Shown here: positions 22,601-32,656 of the stretch, in pieces
How positions within the stretch are numbered: position 1 is the stretch's first letter
How the letters are laid out: each line of letters begins with the position of its first letter
Assembly: GCA_018136815.1 (NCBI GenBank)
Contig: CM030932.1
Coordinates: 9,129,628 to 9,193,627, forward strand
Direction of reading: 5' to 3'
Length of the DNA: 64,000 nt
DNA from: Isochrysis galbana
Taxonomy: Eukaryota > Haptophyta > Isochrysidales > Isochrysidaceae
The notes under the pieces: model-generated
Seen by the model: the letters and a program-made list of their open reading frames with translations, nothing else
Told to the model about the DNA's origin: nothing
Database searches by the model: none
Position numbers and translations under genes: made by a program

Positions 22601-22917
22601 GCACCCCGCCGAATTGCGGCTCGTCGAATCGCGCCTCGTCAAATCGCGGCTCCTCGAACCGAATCGTGCCCGTGGAGGCACCGCCTGAAGTGGCCACTTT
22701 GCCAGCATACAATGCACCTGTGGCTTCTCTCTCAGCGGCACCAAGTCTTCCTCCCGTACCACAAGGGCTGCGACTGCCGCCGATGAGCTCTCTGCCTCCC
22801 CAGCCGTACGCTGAATCATCCGCCGCGATGCCGCTCGGGATCACACAGCAACCCATCGGAAGCTTCAACAGATTGCCACCTCTCGAAAGATCCGTCGGTG
22901 GCGGCCCATCTTCGTAG
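19675..22917 (+). CDS. Proline-rich, repeat-built transmembrane cell-surface protein
   Basis: The long frame gives about 1080 residues from the first ATG. Four Cys-rich modules occur in tandem (FTVNRARLNGTLGTSYNFCN; ECLRYYVDPFDS; CSGGCVPCIYGLVPW; NPTYGCYSDSSSETYGC), each linked by a Pro-rich spacer. Then comes a 210-residue polyproline/serine region of the hydroxyproline-rich type. A folded juxtamembrane domain (WAYVTFKVSSDAVARRL to LLECCSTEVVVF) follows, then one membrane helix (GGIIGGLLALCLIIFIVVCL, about residue 905) and a basic, Pro-rich cytoplasmic tail. NGT sites suggest N-glycosylation. This resembles algal extracellular-matrix or surface glycoproteins. No signal peptide is visible, so a 5' exon is probably missing; an acceptor-like CGCGCAG lies at 19703-19709. 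Confidence 0.8.
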   Translation: MRQLSPPTCAQTQFTFERIRLNGTLATSSNFCNTRVFSRSTFSMADEQECLRYYIDPFDSSVQVDPDTYQVDCSGGCVPCIYGLVPWAKPENPKYGCYSDSSSETYGCGPSPPLSPPSPPLHPVPWLPPPQPASPPPPSPPSPPPAPPGAECLATAFTVNRARLNGTLGTSYNFCNTRVYQSSTFKAVDEEECLRYYVDPFDSDVQVNAETYPLDCSGGCVPCIYGLVPWASVQNPTYGCYSDSSSETYGCGPSPPLSPPSPPLHPVPWLPPPQPASPPPPSPPSPPPAPPGAECLATAFTVNRARLNGTLGTSYNFCNTRVYQSSTFKAVDEEECLRYYVDPFDSSVQVDPDTYQVDCSGGCVPCIYGLVPWAKPENPKYGCYSDSSSETYGCGPSPPLSPPSPPLHPVPWLPPPQPASPPPPSPPSPPPAPPGAECLATAFTVNRARLNGTLGTSYNFCNTRVYQSSTFKAVDEEECLRYYVDPFDSDVQVNAETYPLDCSGGCVPCIYGLVPWASVQNPTYGCYSDSSSETYGCDPSPPLLVPSPPLLPPLLPPSPPATPSPPPSPPPKPPPMPPPPPPPSAPIVGPHAPPPPASPSPFPPPPPPTSPPPLAPSPSFPPPSYPMPPSPPMPPSLPPKAPPSPSPSLPPPATPPPPGSPPSTPPPDRPPLPMQPPSPQPPSPPSEPPAPPPPLAPPPLPNSPTPPSTPPSPPPPLLPSPNPPPPSAPPDPPANPPPPPPLAPPSAPPSPPMPPLSPGELLWAYVTFKVSSDAVARRLSSGRRLAFDVPSIMDATLQLIPNATNVLVNISTLASGRELAAVSVGIDRVSASLTPAATEAVIRSANFLPDLEALLGTTLLLECCSTEVVVFPAPAPPPALELSSTDLGFASFGQDTGGSGIADAALLGGIIGGLLALCLIIFIVVCLYRRGRRKAMAVGASEPPPTRMATTEDGKEAAPPEVTPQRTPPQSTPPNCTPPNCGSSNRASSNRGSSNRIVPVEAPPEVATLPAYNAPVASLSAAPSLPPVPQGLRLPPMSSLPPQPYAESSAAMPLGITQQPIGSFNRLPPLERSVGGGPSS
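19712..21290 (+). repeat. 429-bp coding repeats organised as an 858-bp higher-order repeat
   Basis: Four modules alternate as type A (VDPDTYQVDC, AKPENPKYGC) and type B (VNAETYPLDC, ASVQNPTYGC). Modules 1 and 3 match each other, and 2 and 4 match each other, far better than neighbours do. For example, 19860-20110 and 20719-20969 are virtually identical, giving an 858-bp period. This points to a recent duplication of a two-module block. Confidence 0.9.
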
Positions 22918-23146
22918 CGCTATTTGGTCATACCACCCTCTTAGCGGTTATCGCTAGTGCGGCATCACGGGCCGTGGGAAGCCCGGCCGCACCTGTATTT
23001 CCGAGCGATAAACAGAGCCAATGGCTGGCCGTCCCACAAAATCATCATAACTTCGTGGAAAATTGCTTTCATCACTAGAACATCTATTCGTATCACAAGG
23101 GGGTGGGCGCATCGAACATATTGAAGTCTCGAAGAGTCTTCTCAAA
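22918..23146. other. Short intergenic stretch
   Basis: No gene or repeat recognised in about 230 bp between the surface-protein stop codon and repeat B. It should contain the 3' untranslated region of that gene. Confidence 0.4.
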
Positions 23147-23420
23147 ACTAAGTTTATACTTGGTTGACCCATGGGGGGGCACGAACCCCCCCCCTGAGCT
23201 GTGCTCCCAGGCCCCTGCAGGCCACCTGGGGACCTGAAGAGGGGCCGCAGGCGCGCGCCATGGGCCCTCGCCGCAGGGAAGAGAGGAGGAAAAGGGAAGA
23301 GGGAGGGGAGGGGGGAGCGGCAGCTCCCCCCTCCGGCAGAAACGTGTCTTCTCGCCCCGTTTGGGTAAGAGAAGACGGGGGCGCCAGAGCCTGGAGGGAA
23401 GGGCCGCGGCTCGCCGTCAA
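23147..23420 (+). repeat. Dispersed repeat B, copy 1
   Basis: Starts with the palindromic terminus AACTAAGTTTATACTTGGTT, then CCCATGGGGGGGCACGA followed by a C run (a G/C hairpin), then CTGTGCTCCCAGGCCCCTG. Homologous to parts of 59364-59940; the terminus also occurs at 37018, 46460 and 49427. It is inserted against the retropepsin remnant. Confidence 0.85.
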
Positions 23421-23632
23421 GCGGCCATCACGCCCCGCTTCCGGCGACAGTTCGATACAAGCGGCGTATGCTTCCAGGAAATCATTTCCCAGGAGAAGCA
23501 TAGGCGCGCCTTCGACAACGAGGAAACGGTGTCGGAATTCGACACCGGAGAGAGAGAAGACCAACGTGGCATAGCCGCGGGTACGGAGGGGGTTACCATC
23601 CGGTCCGACAACGGCAGGTCGGTATAGAACAC
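23418..23632 (-). pseudogene. Ty3/gypsy-type retropepsin remnant
   Basis: The minus strand reads YRPAVVGPDGNPLRTRGYAT, then FSLSGVEFRHRFLVVEGAPM and LLLGNDFLEAYAACIEL. This is the C-terminal half of a retroviral-type aspartic protease (flap-adjacent strands and the ILLGNDFL block). The catalytic DTG is absent, an in-frame stop lies just upstream, and downstream the frame runs into repeat B, so it is a fragment. Confidence 0.75.
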
Positions 23633-23744
23633 GCTGTCAGACAAGAAGTCAAAAAACACACGAGTGACGAGTGACCAAGGATAGCACCCCGGGCGCGGGA
23701 GGCGTAACGCCCGGGATTACATACCACCATGAGGGAAGCCATAG

Positions 23745-23995
23745 GGCTGTGGGCCCTCACAACGCGGCGCGTACAGATGCGCCGCGAACCAAAAAAGCCA
23801 CAAAAGGCCCGTCTCACCCCCCTCCCAACGCTAGGCCCAATGTAGTGCACATGGGCCGACCCCCCGAAACCGAAGAACAAGGAATGAGGGGGGGAGGGGG
23901 AAGGAGGGGAAGGATGAGGCAAGGGCGATGGACTCGTGAGCCCAGGAAAGGGTGTACTTAAACTAGCATAGCGGGCTTTTTCAAGAATTTTTTTA
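23745..23995 (+). repeat. Dispersed repeat D, copy 1
   Basis: Contains CACATGGGCCGACCCCCCGA followed by AACCGAA, GCAAGGGCGATGG, then GTGTACTTAAACTAGC and GGGCTTTTTCAAGAATTTTT. Related copies lie at 52225-52510 (same orientation) and, inverted, at 63900-64000. Noncoding. Confidence 0.8.
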
Positions 23996-24156
23996 AAACC
24001 ATCAGCATCACCGCATTTCACACTGTGATGAGACTCTTTCGGTATGCCTTGTCCGGGGAAATCCACACTTAGCAGGTGCCTCTTAGGTGCCCGGTGAGCG
24101 CAAATGACGGGTGCTGGTACGTGCGCCCAAGGGAGCACATGTGCTCAACAGAAGTC

Positions 24157-27100
24157 TCAATTCTTGCTCGTCTCCAAAAAGCGTGTGTATCGGCTCTCAA
24201 GTGCTTCGAAGGAATCCAAAGGTAGGACTTGTGAGGCACAAACCACGCCTAGAGCGGCCTCAAGGTCGTCCAACGTGACTTCAGAGATCGCGTGATCTTG
24301 GTTCAAGCCGATGTCAAACGCATCGAGGTTATTTTTCGAGGAAGTTGATGGGCTTTTCAGCACAACCGCAGCTTGGACGCCTGGATCCTCAGCGCGTCGC
24401 ATCACAGCTTGACCTTCCTCATGCTCTCCATCGCTTGAGGGATCGTCACTGTCGGAAGAGCTCCATGAGTTGTGGCTGTTGCCATTCAAGGCGTGCCGTG
24501 CCCGACGCATGTTTCGTGCTAGCATACCTGCAGCGGCTTCTCGGCAAAGCGCGGCAAGTGCAGCTCCCGAAAAGCGTTCTGTATTTGCTGCAAGCTCAGA
24601 TAAATCCACGTCTGGCGCTAGACGGAGACGTGCACAGTGCACCTGCCACGAGCACGTGCTTGTCGGTAGGAGTGAGACACAATCTGATAGAGACGCATAA
24701 TGGAGCGCGCTGGAGAGGGACGACCACCCCTAAACATACATGAATGTCCGGGCAGGCATACCTTCAAAATTTCTCGCCGGTCTTCGAGAGTCGGCGGGGG
24801 CACTAAGAGTAGTTCATCGAGTCTTCCTGGTCGGAGAAGGGCGGCATCAATAGCCTCCGGCTGAGAGGTGCACGCCAACAAGACGACGCCTGCGCGACCA
24901 CCGAGGCCGTCGAGCTCGTTCAATAGGGCAGAGAGGGCGCGCCGCGCCACTTGCGAACCGCCGACCGATCCATCGTCGCCGCCGCGCCTTGCCCCAAGGG
25001 CGTCGATTTCGTCAATGATCACGATGGAAGGGGCACTCTCCCGCGCCTATCCAACGAGAAGATTAGGTCACCAAAGGAGCACGGATTTTGCGGGGGCAAA
25101 GCCGCGAGACCAGACGCTGTGAGGTGTCTATGCCGCAGCCTCGCACCTGACGAAAGAGCTCTCGGATCGATTCCTCTGTGTCTCCAACGTATTCGCCGAA
25201 CAAGGCCGGGCCTTTGGCACGGAAGACAGCGCAACCCGAGGCAGAGGCAGCAGCTTGTGCCAACAATGTCTTGCCATTTCCTGTTGATCCGAACAGCAAT
25301 ACCCCACCAGGCGGCCGGATCCCGAGAGCCTGGCGGGGCGGGGCGGGGGGGGTGGGGGTCAATTGAGAGGCAACATCACACTTTGCGAGTGGTGGGTCTT
25401 TACCACCAAATGAAGGATCGGCATATCCACGATCGTCCGCGCGCACTCGTGAAAGGCGAAAAAACATCGAAGTTGTTTAGGCGATTTTGTAGCATCGAAG
25501 TGGGACAAGGCGGCCACACCTCATAGTCCTTGGCGCGTTCTATTGGCCAGGTGAGGAGTCGACGCAACTTCTGCCTGAGCACTTTGTATCCACCAACCAA
25601 GGCATCGGTCGGCATCGCCGCAACACCGCCACCAAAGTCCGTACAACTTGTGGATGCCGACCCTGTCTCCACACCGGCATTGACATGCGTTAAGGCGCGA
25701 GCAAAGTCTTCCCATGACGGCAAAAGATGTTCGACCAGAGACACGCTACCGCCGAGATTAATAGGTGTGGCAGAGGGCCTCAATCGCGGTGGACTGTCTG
25801 GAGATTTTGGCACGGGAGATTGTTCAACACGTAGGTTCGTCGATTGAGATGTGACCTCTAAAGGATGAGATTTGTCGTCACCCGTCAAGGGCACTCCAAT
25901 GGGTTGTTGCCTCGACCAAATACGCGACGCAGAGTAGAGCCTCGCGATCGTCACAAGCCTCTCCAGCTGTTGGGGCCCTAGCCCACTGGTCTTGGGCACT
26001 AGAATCGCCAACAATGAATCGATGTGCGAAACGTCCCGCTGGAATACATCCTCCACCTCAACACATCCGACGCCTTTGTCGCGTATACTCATCCTCTTGA
26101 GGAGACCATCTAGTGAGGCTTCGGTGTCGTCTGAACCACTGACTTCTTCCCGGCCCAGACTAAGCGTCTCGAGTGGTAGCGGGCTGCCTCTCCCCACACC
26201 TAGCATGGAACGCAGTATCTGCTCCCTTTGCGCAGCCCCGGGCGGTCCTAAGAAAACAGTATACTGGAAGGCCCCATGGGAGAGCAAAACTCGCGGCAGC
26301 TTCCGCGCATCGCGCACTGCGGCCAAGCACAGCAATGGCGATCGCTCAATCTCCCGCAGCCGATCCACCAGGCGCCTCGCAGCCCTCTCAACGGATTCAT
26401 CGGCGGGAGAACCTATCAGCGACGGGTCACTCACACATAATGCCTCGAGATGATCTAGGAGCAGAATGTGAAATGAATTGTAGGCATCGGTCAAGCCTGG
26501 CTCACGTGAGGAATCCTGGGCTGCCCCGGAGACAGGAGAGGCCCGACGAGGCACCCCGGCAATATAGTCTGGATTCTGTGCCTCATCAACTGCCTCCGCG
26601 CCTGAGCCTTCTTGCTGCACGTCGGCACAATTCCCATCAACCATATGTGAAAACCCACAGGACGACCCTTTTTCACTTGTTGTGACGTCAACAGAAACAA
26701 ATGACGATGTTGGAGGAGGTTTGTGTGTCACACATGAAGTAGCCGCCGGAGTAGGTAGCAGGGGCGCGAATGCCTGATGCAAGGCCTTCTCAAGCGCCTT
26801 GGCATCGCCAACCAATTCAAGGCAGGAGAGATTGATGATTCTTGCTCCGCGCCCTTTGGCATGCTCACAAATAGAATGCAAAAGTGCGCCCTTACCCACA
26901 CCCGCTGGGCCTGTCAGAAGTACATGCCCGGCCTCAGAGGCGATAGACGTCATGTCCAGATCCTGCGGCTCGCCCGACCATTCTGAATGCGAAAGCCTGT
27001 TGTACACCGTTGTCCTCTTGTCCACTTGTTGACTTGAGGGGTGAGGGGGCAAACGGGGCTCCACATGCACCCAGAGTCTTTGGAACGCGGCCACAGACAC

Positions 27101-27793
27101 GTTTCTCGGGGCACTAGTTGCCACACCATTGCTAGAATTATCTTCACAGCTGGTCCGCGTAGCAAGTCCGAATTCCATTCGTGTGTGCGCATCACTTGCA
27201 TCAAGGTTGAATGCAATGCTTGTACTCGGACCCACAACGCACATAGAGGATGTGCTTTCGCCAAGCTGAGCCTCAACCCCCTCAACCCGTGTGATAATCG
27301 CCTCGCCCATGAAACAGAACGCAATCAGGCAGCTGGTGGCCAATGGCATGCCGCACATTTGTCGGCGGATCGCACGCTCCATCCAATCGGTTGTGAGCAT
27401 CTCCACTGCCATGTGGCGGTTGTTGCCAATATCCAAGAGGCCGCCTCCAGAGGAGTGTGGACAAGCGCCATCCCCGAAGTCGGCGTTGGCCCGCGGGTCA
27501 AAAGTGCCAACTAGCTTGAGGTGTACCGCGTCGAGCACGCCTCCCTCCGCAGAGAGCCTCTCGAGCGAGAGCTCGCTGCCGGCGGCAGCGCAGAGTGCCG
27601 CTAGCATCCATTGCGGCACCGCCACACTCCGCTCTGGGAGCGAGGCGTCGGGTGCGGGGCGGCAGGGGATGGTGCCGGCAAGCATTGCCGTCCACGAGCC
27701 GCAGCCCAAGCCCATCCCCTCCAGCTCGCGCGGCGAGGCGCGTACCTCGTGGAGAGGCGAGCCGCGCGGCGCGACGACCGCCCACAGACGCAT
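24157..27793 (-). CDS. Type II (two-domain) AAA+ ATPase, Cdc48/AFG2/PEX1-like
   Basis: Exons 27793-25520, 25329-25147, 25046-24762 and 24642-24157 join in phase to give 1075 residues. The N-terminal part (LWAVVAPRGSPLHEVRASPR) may be a Cdc48-N-like barrel. D1 has a degenerate Walker A, GPAGVGKG (near 293), and ILLLDHLE instead of a DE box (near 441). The D2 approach GGYKVLRQKLRRLLTWPIER and GIRPPGGVLLFGSTGNGKT are AFG2/VCP-like, with Walker B SIVIIDEIDALG, sensor LLACTSQPEAIDAALLRPGR and FSGAALAALCREA. So D2 is probably the active ring and D1 structural. PEX1/PEX6 (peroxisomal import) share this architecture, and the orthologue is undecided. The ATG at 27793 is the first in frame. Donor and acceptor signals are canonical. 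Confidence 0.88.
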
Positions 27794-28382
27794 CGCCGTC
27801 CGCCCGCGGCCCTCGCCCACCCGCGCCAAGCGGGAGGAGGGGCCAGCTCCTCTCTTTCATCTCCCTCGTTATCAGGTTGACTTAGGCATTAGGAGGGCGT
27901 GGAGGTGGTGTGAACAGCCTGAATGCCCAAAAAGGCCAAAGGTGCCTTCAGAAGCATACCGATACTCGCAAATACGTTAGTGTGTACGCATCTTCACATA
28001 AGAACCAAATAAGTAAACACCACGCAGCAAGCACCAAGCACAAATCACACTTGAATGAACGGCATGCGGACGATAATGACAACAGTCGAAGTCAGAATCC
28101 CCTGCATCGAAAGAATTGAGAATTGAACGTGTACACGACCTGCAACAAGCCGACGACAATGACAAAAGACGAAGTTGGAATCCCCTACGTCGAAATAATT
28201 TGACGTCTAAGATACTTGTTCCACTTGATATTGTGAAACATGTGGGCGTCGGTATCGTGCCGTAGTTGATAAGCGGCTAACGCTACAGGAACCAGTCCAA
28301 GTTTGCTTTTCGTTGAAACGAACATCCAAGACAGGATGAACAAGGCCCGCCTCATGGAAGTTGCGCACACATTGTATAAGGA
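27794..28382. other. Intergenic between kinesin 3' end and AAA ATPase start
   Basis: About 590 bp, moderately AT-rich at 27950-28330. It must contain the 3' untranslated region of the kinesin gene and the promoter of the AAA gene (both minus strand). No other gene seen. A 20-bp near repeat (AGTCAGAATCCCCTGCATCG at 28091 and GTTGGAATCCCCTACGTCGA at 28172) is present. Confidence 0.45.
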
Positions 28383-31300
28383 TCATCTGCACCGCCGCGC
28401 ATCATACATTAGCGCCCGCTGCCGTGCGCTGGTTGCCCTCCGTAGAAATGTGTTGTCTTTGCTCGCCGTCGAGCGATCTAATGGTGGGGCCGTTTGAACT
28501 CTTGCCCGACTTTCATTCTCTGACTGCAATCCACACCCAATCCGACTACTTACGCTTTCACGAGTAGCAAGCCGGGCTGATTTTGAGGTGCGCAATGTGA
28601 ACGGAAGATGGGGCATTGGCTGGTTAGGTGCTCGATTCTCTATCTCATCAACATTGCCAGATCCGAGGACAGGAAGCCCAAGTTGCCGCCTTCTTGCTGC
28701 CGTGAGTGTGCGCGAAAGTGTAGGCACGCAACTTTGTCCAGTGAGTGCTGCTGCAAGTGGAGAGACCGGGACTGCGGGCATTGACCTCTCTCCACATGCC
28801 ATAGCCGCACGAGACTCTGCAGCCGTCGCGCGCGCCTCTGCCTCCTTACATTGTCGGCGGGCGTCACTGAGCTCGAGCTGAAGATTTCTTATGCGTTCTT
28901 CCGTCGAAGCCTCGGTAACGGATGTTGCTCGTCGTCCAGTACGACGGATCACGCCAAGATGGATAGACTGGCATCGCTCACCAAAGCGCAGCGTACGGAG
29001 GGACTCAGGTGCGGAAGATGCTGCAGGACTAACCTGTTCGAAAGACGCCAAGGAGAGTTGTGAGTAGTGGTAGATTATTGTATACTACCATTGCAATTTA
29101 GTGGAAACGGTGATACTCATTGCGCAGGGACGGCGACTTCAGCGAGACAAACCAACGATTGGTGCAAGGCAAGGGGACTTCGTTGCTACAATTTGCTCGC
29201 CTGCATAATCATCAGGGTCTTTGCGCAAGAACCCTTGGCTCCAAGCGCGTCCGAAAGAAGCGTCGTCAGCTTCGAATTGCGATATGGAATGTGCATGGAC
29301 GCGTCCTTCGCACGAGCTTGAAGTGCAACGAAGACCTGCGACGCAAGAACACATAAGGCTTGTCGAGGCTAATGACGCCTCAGCCACATTAGCAGGGGCT
29401 CGACATGAAATAAGGTGATGTGGATTGGCTTCATTTCACCTGCTCGAGTGCCGAGAGCGACTTATTGATATGTTGTGACTCACGCAATCGATCACCAACA
29501 ACTCCTGACTGATTGATGCGTTCGGATCCCGCTAGATCGACAAGGTGGCACCTATGGAAGTGTAGCATTGCCTGTTCAGACTAACGTTTCGTGCAGGCCG
29601 GATCGCCGGCATTGGTCCATACGTCTGGTGCATCAGCGAGCGGAACATCCCCTCCTTTCCCCAATGCAAGAGATTGTGTTGAATAAATGACGCCACGACT
29701 CGATAGGGTGGGCGGGGATATTGGTGGCTCTTACCTGCCTCGCACTTCGATGCCGCTTTTTTTGTCGCGCATAACTGAGTGCACGGTAAGTACTAGATGG
29801 GAACGCGAGCTTGCCGCATTACACCCAGTGCCATGTGTAATGCGCCGAGCAGCTCCGGCTTCGATGAGGCGCGACATTGCCCCTGCGTCCGAAAAGCTAG
29901 CTACCACCAGCCCGGGAACTGAAACCGATCCATCCGCTGCAACGCGGACATCAAGGTTTCCGTTTTGGCGGACGCTATCTGCATAGATGGAAGCCGACGT
30001 GCCGCCAAGCGAGGCAGCCTCATTCAAGCTGTCTTGCGCGAGCAAGTCACGCAACCGGTCATTGTAGATCTCAAGGAGTGAAACCCCCAGCTCGAATTGC
30101 ACAGGAGTTCCGCGTTCGGCATATTCAGCGGCTGCCATCTCTGCTTCGGCTAATAGAGCCGCCGCTGCCCGGCGCACAAGACCACCCGAGCCATCCCCGT
30201 ACATGGTGAAAGTTTTCCCAGCCCCTGTTTGGCCATAGGCCATCACGCATACGAATTGGCCTCGAAGCACTGAAGAAATGGCCGGGGAAATTTCCTCGAA
30301 GAGCTCATCCTGGGTGGCATCAGAACCCAAGACGCAATCGAATGTGAATTCATGGGGTGCTTGCGGGGCTTCTTTTGCCCCGTTGGGTCCGAATGCATTC
30401 ACGGCAGTACGCTCCGCGAAGCCTTGAGTGAGTCCAATGGTGTTATGGGCTAGCATTTGCACGGCTGAAGGCTCGCTTGCTGCCCGCTCCGTGGCAGAAA
30501 GAGGCCGACATCGGCAGAGAACGCGTATCGCGCCTTGCGCTTCTTGCAGCTTGTTCATCGCTTCACGACGCGCCCTTAGGAGCGCACGACGTTCGGACTG
30601 GAACGACGCCTGGAAGTCCAAAAGCTCGTTGATCTGCTTTTGGAGCTCTTGGCGTTCTGCGTCCCTTTGGAGCCTCTCCATCAATTGTCTTTGTTTATCT
30701 GAGTAGGCAGCATCCACCGAGGCGCGCAGCGCTTCTGCCACATCACGGCCACCTTCCTCAAGTGCTCGCTCGGTGTGCTGTCGTAAACCAGCAAGCTCAC
30801 CCCGTATTTCTTGCAAGGCCAGCATAGCTGCACCAGCAAGCTCACCCGCTGAGCTGATCGTGGACCTATGCACACGCTCACCACTCGCAGCGGGCAAGGA
30901 CAACGTAGCTGAACCCATTGATCTGGTCCCGTTCACAGTGCGTGAAGTCCCCATGCGCGGCGCTGCAAACGTAAGTTCTGCACAACGTCTCTTTACCTCG
31001 CTATCGCCCACCTTCTCTTTTGCATTCTCTGCCTGGATCTGCTTATGAGACTCACTTAGCCGCAATTGCTCTTTCAGCTCCGCCAATTGGGAGCGCAACT
31101 CTTCTCTCTCGCGCCTCTCCGTCTCGCGCTGCGTGTCACGGAGCTCGTCTGTTTGCTGCTGTTCCCTAAGCTCGCGGAGCTGCGCGCGAAGCTCTTCTGT
31201 CTCACGAGCATGCACCTCGCTTGCTTCGCGCAGCGTCTCCCGCCACTGGACAGCCTGGCGCTCAGCATATGCTGCCTGTTGGTCGCAAAGCACACGAAGC

Positions 31301-31884
31301 ACGTCCAGCATTTCTCCATGGCTCTCCGCTATCGCGCTTTTGTGCTGGCCGATCGCCTCACTCAAGAGGCGCTGAACAACCTCCTCTTCAATCTGTCGGT
31401 TTGCTGATTGTGTGGGGTGTGCTGCAACCGAACGTACCGCTTCTATGGATGCTAACAAATCGACGGAAGGCTTCTCAGGCTGAGAAGACTCGTCTTCCGA
31501 AGTCTCGGCTCGAAGCCGGGAAGCCGTCGGATTCTTCAACGAGCGGCTTGCTGAAGCAAGTTTGCTGGACTGACGCTTCTGCAGCCCCTCCGCTGCACAC
31601 CGAAGCTCCAAGATGTCAGCTGCCTGCTTACTTGCGAGCCGATGTAGCTCGACCAAACGGCTTTCATACTGCCGAAGGCGCGCCTTCACGTCGGCATCGA
31701 CGGCACTGTGCACCAAGGTGGGAGTGGAGACGGCGTTGACGCTCACCTGCCCCGTCTGGCGCTCCGTCATCAGCTGCATCTCTGGGCTACCAAAGAGATC
31801 TCTGACCCACGAGACGATCGGGTTTTGTGCGGCACTGCTGGCCCGTGCGCCTTCTTCGGATGAGCTCGCTTGATCCCTGGACAT
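28383..31884 (-). CDS. Kinesin-14 (C-terminal motor) with coiled-coil stalk and tail extension
   Basis: Exons 31884-29735, 29551-29440, 29335-29201 and 29033-28383 give 1015 residues. A Ser/Ala-rich head is followed by a long coiled coil (about 60-445; [17 protein letters not shown]). The kinesin-14 neck/motor start [15 protein letters not shown] is at about 450. P-loop [15 protein letters not shown], switch [11 protein letters not shown], switch [16 protein letters not shown], then [11 protein letters not shown] and [17 protein letters not shown] complete the motor. A 190-residue tail with another helix ([20 protein letters not shown]) follows it. Kinesin-14s are minus-end motors of the spindle and cytoplasm. 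Intron 3 uses a GC donor (ATGCAG|GCGAGC) with acceptor GAACAG, giving [17 protein letters not shown]. The start [11 protein letters not shown] at 31884 is chosen over upstream low-complexity frames. Confidence 0.93.
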
Positions 31885-32656
31885 TGCTCTGGCCGATGGG
31901 TTGCGCCTGCGACTTGGCCGTAAGAGGCGCCCTAGCTCCAAGCGCACACACCCCTCGTGCGAGGCGCGAGAGGCAGCCGCTCGGCGGCTGGGGCTGGTGG
32001 CGGATAGGGGAGCGGTTAGCCTCTGCTCTCTCTCTCTCGTGAAGCCGCAGTTTGAACGAGGGCGCGAGAGGGACAGGGTGAGCGCCGCCCCGAACAAAAA
32101 TAGAATATGGAGTAGAGCGGTCAAACAGGGCTACACCTACACCTCACACCTACAGCCATCAGCCATCAGATGAAGGGCGGTCAAACAGGGCTCTTTGACT
32201 TGTTGTGTCGGGGGGGCCTGCATCTTTGACCGTTCTCCAAAGCCCACAAAATACTCCCAAGCAAGGGGGCCACCACGATGAAAAACGCTCTGCAAAAAAT
32301 GTGGTGTGATTTGCCCTTAGCCCTTAGACTTAGACTTAGAGCTCTAGCTCTATAGTAGAGCAAAGAGTAAAGCCATTAGAAATTGTAGTCTTGCAGAAGG
32401 TCTTGTTAGCTAGCATCCTTAGCCACATACACCGGACAAGCCATGCACCAACCGCGCACACCCCCATCGCGGGGGAGGGGCTCCGTTGCCGATGAGGCAC
32501 GGTCCCTCAGCACTAGGATTAAACTAGGACAACAAGAAAACTCTGACTTTGACAAAAGTACCTTTTAGACCTACGATTCCCGCGCTTTCCGCGCGGCGGC
32601 CCCCTGCCTTCCGCGTGAGCCTCCCGCCTCCTCGAGAGCCCTGCGCGCCGCCGCTG
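31885..32656. promoter_or_regulatory. Divergent intergenic region between kinesin-14 and fidgetin-like gene
   Basis: The start codons at 31884 (-) and 32657 (+) are 772 bp apart. The region includes a repeat G insertion (32112-32320) and an AT-richer stretch (32320-32420). No TATA box is certain. Both genes act on or with microtubules in other eukaryotes, so co-regulation is possible but unproven. Confidence 0.45.
32112..32320 (+). repeat. Dispersed repeat G, copy 2 with partial duplicate
   Basis: GCGGTCAAACAGGGCT occurs at 32115 and again at 32177. From the second, the 57-bp GCGGTCAAA to TTTGACCGT hairpin and the following GGGGGCCACCACGA to AAAATGTGGTGTGATT match 9888-10025. Noncoding. Confidence 0.7.
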
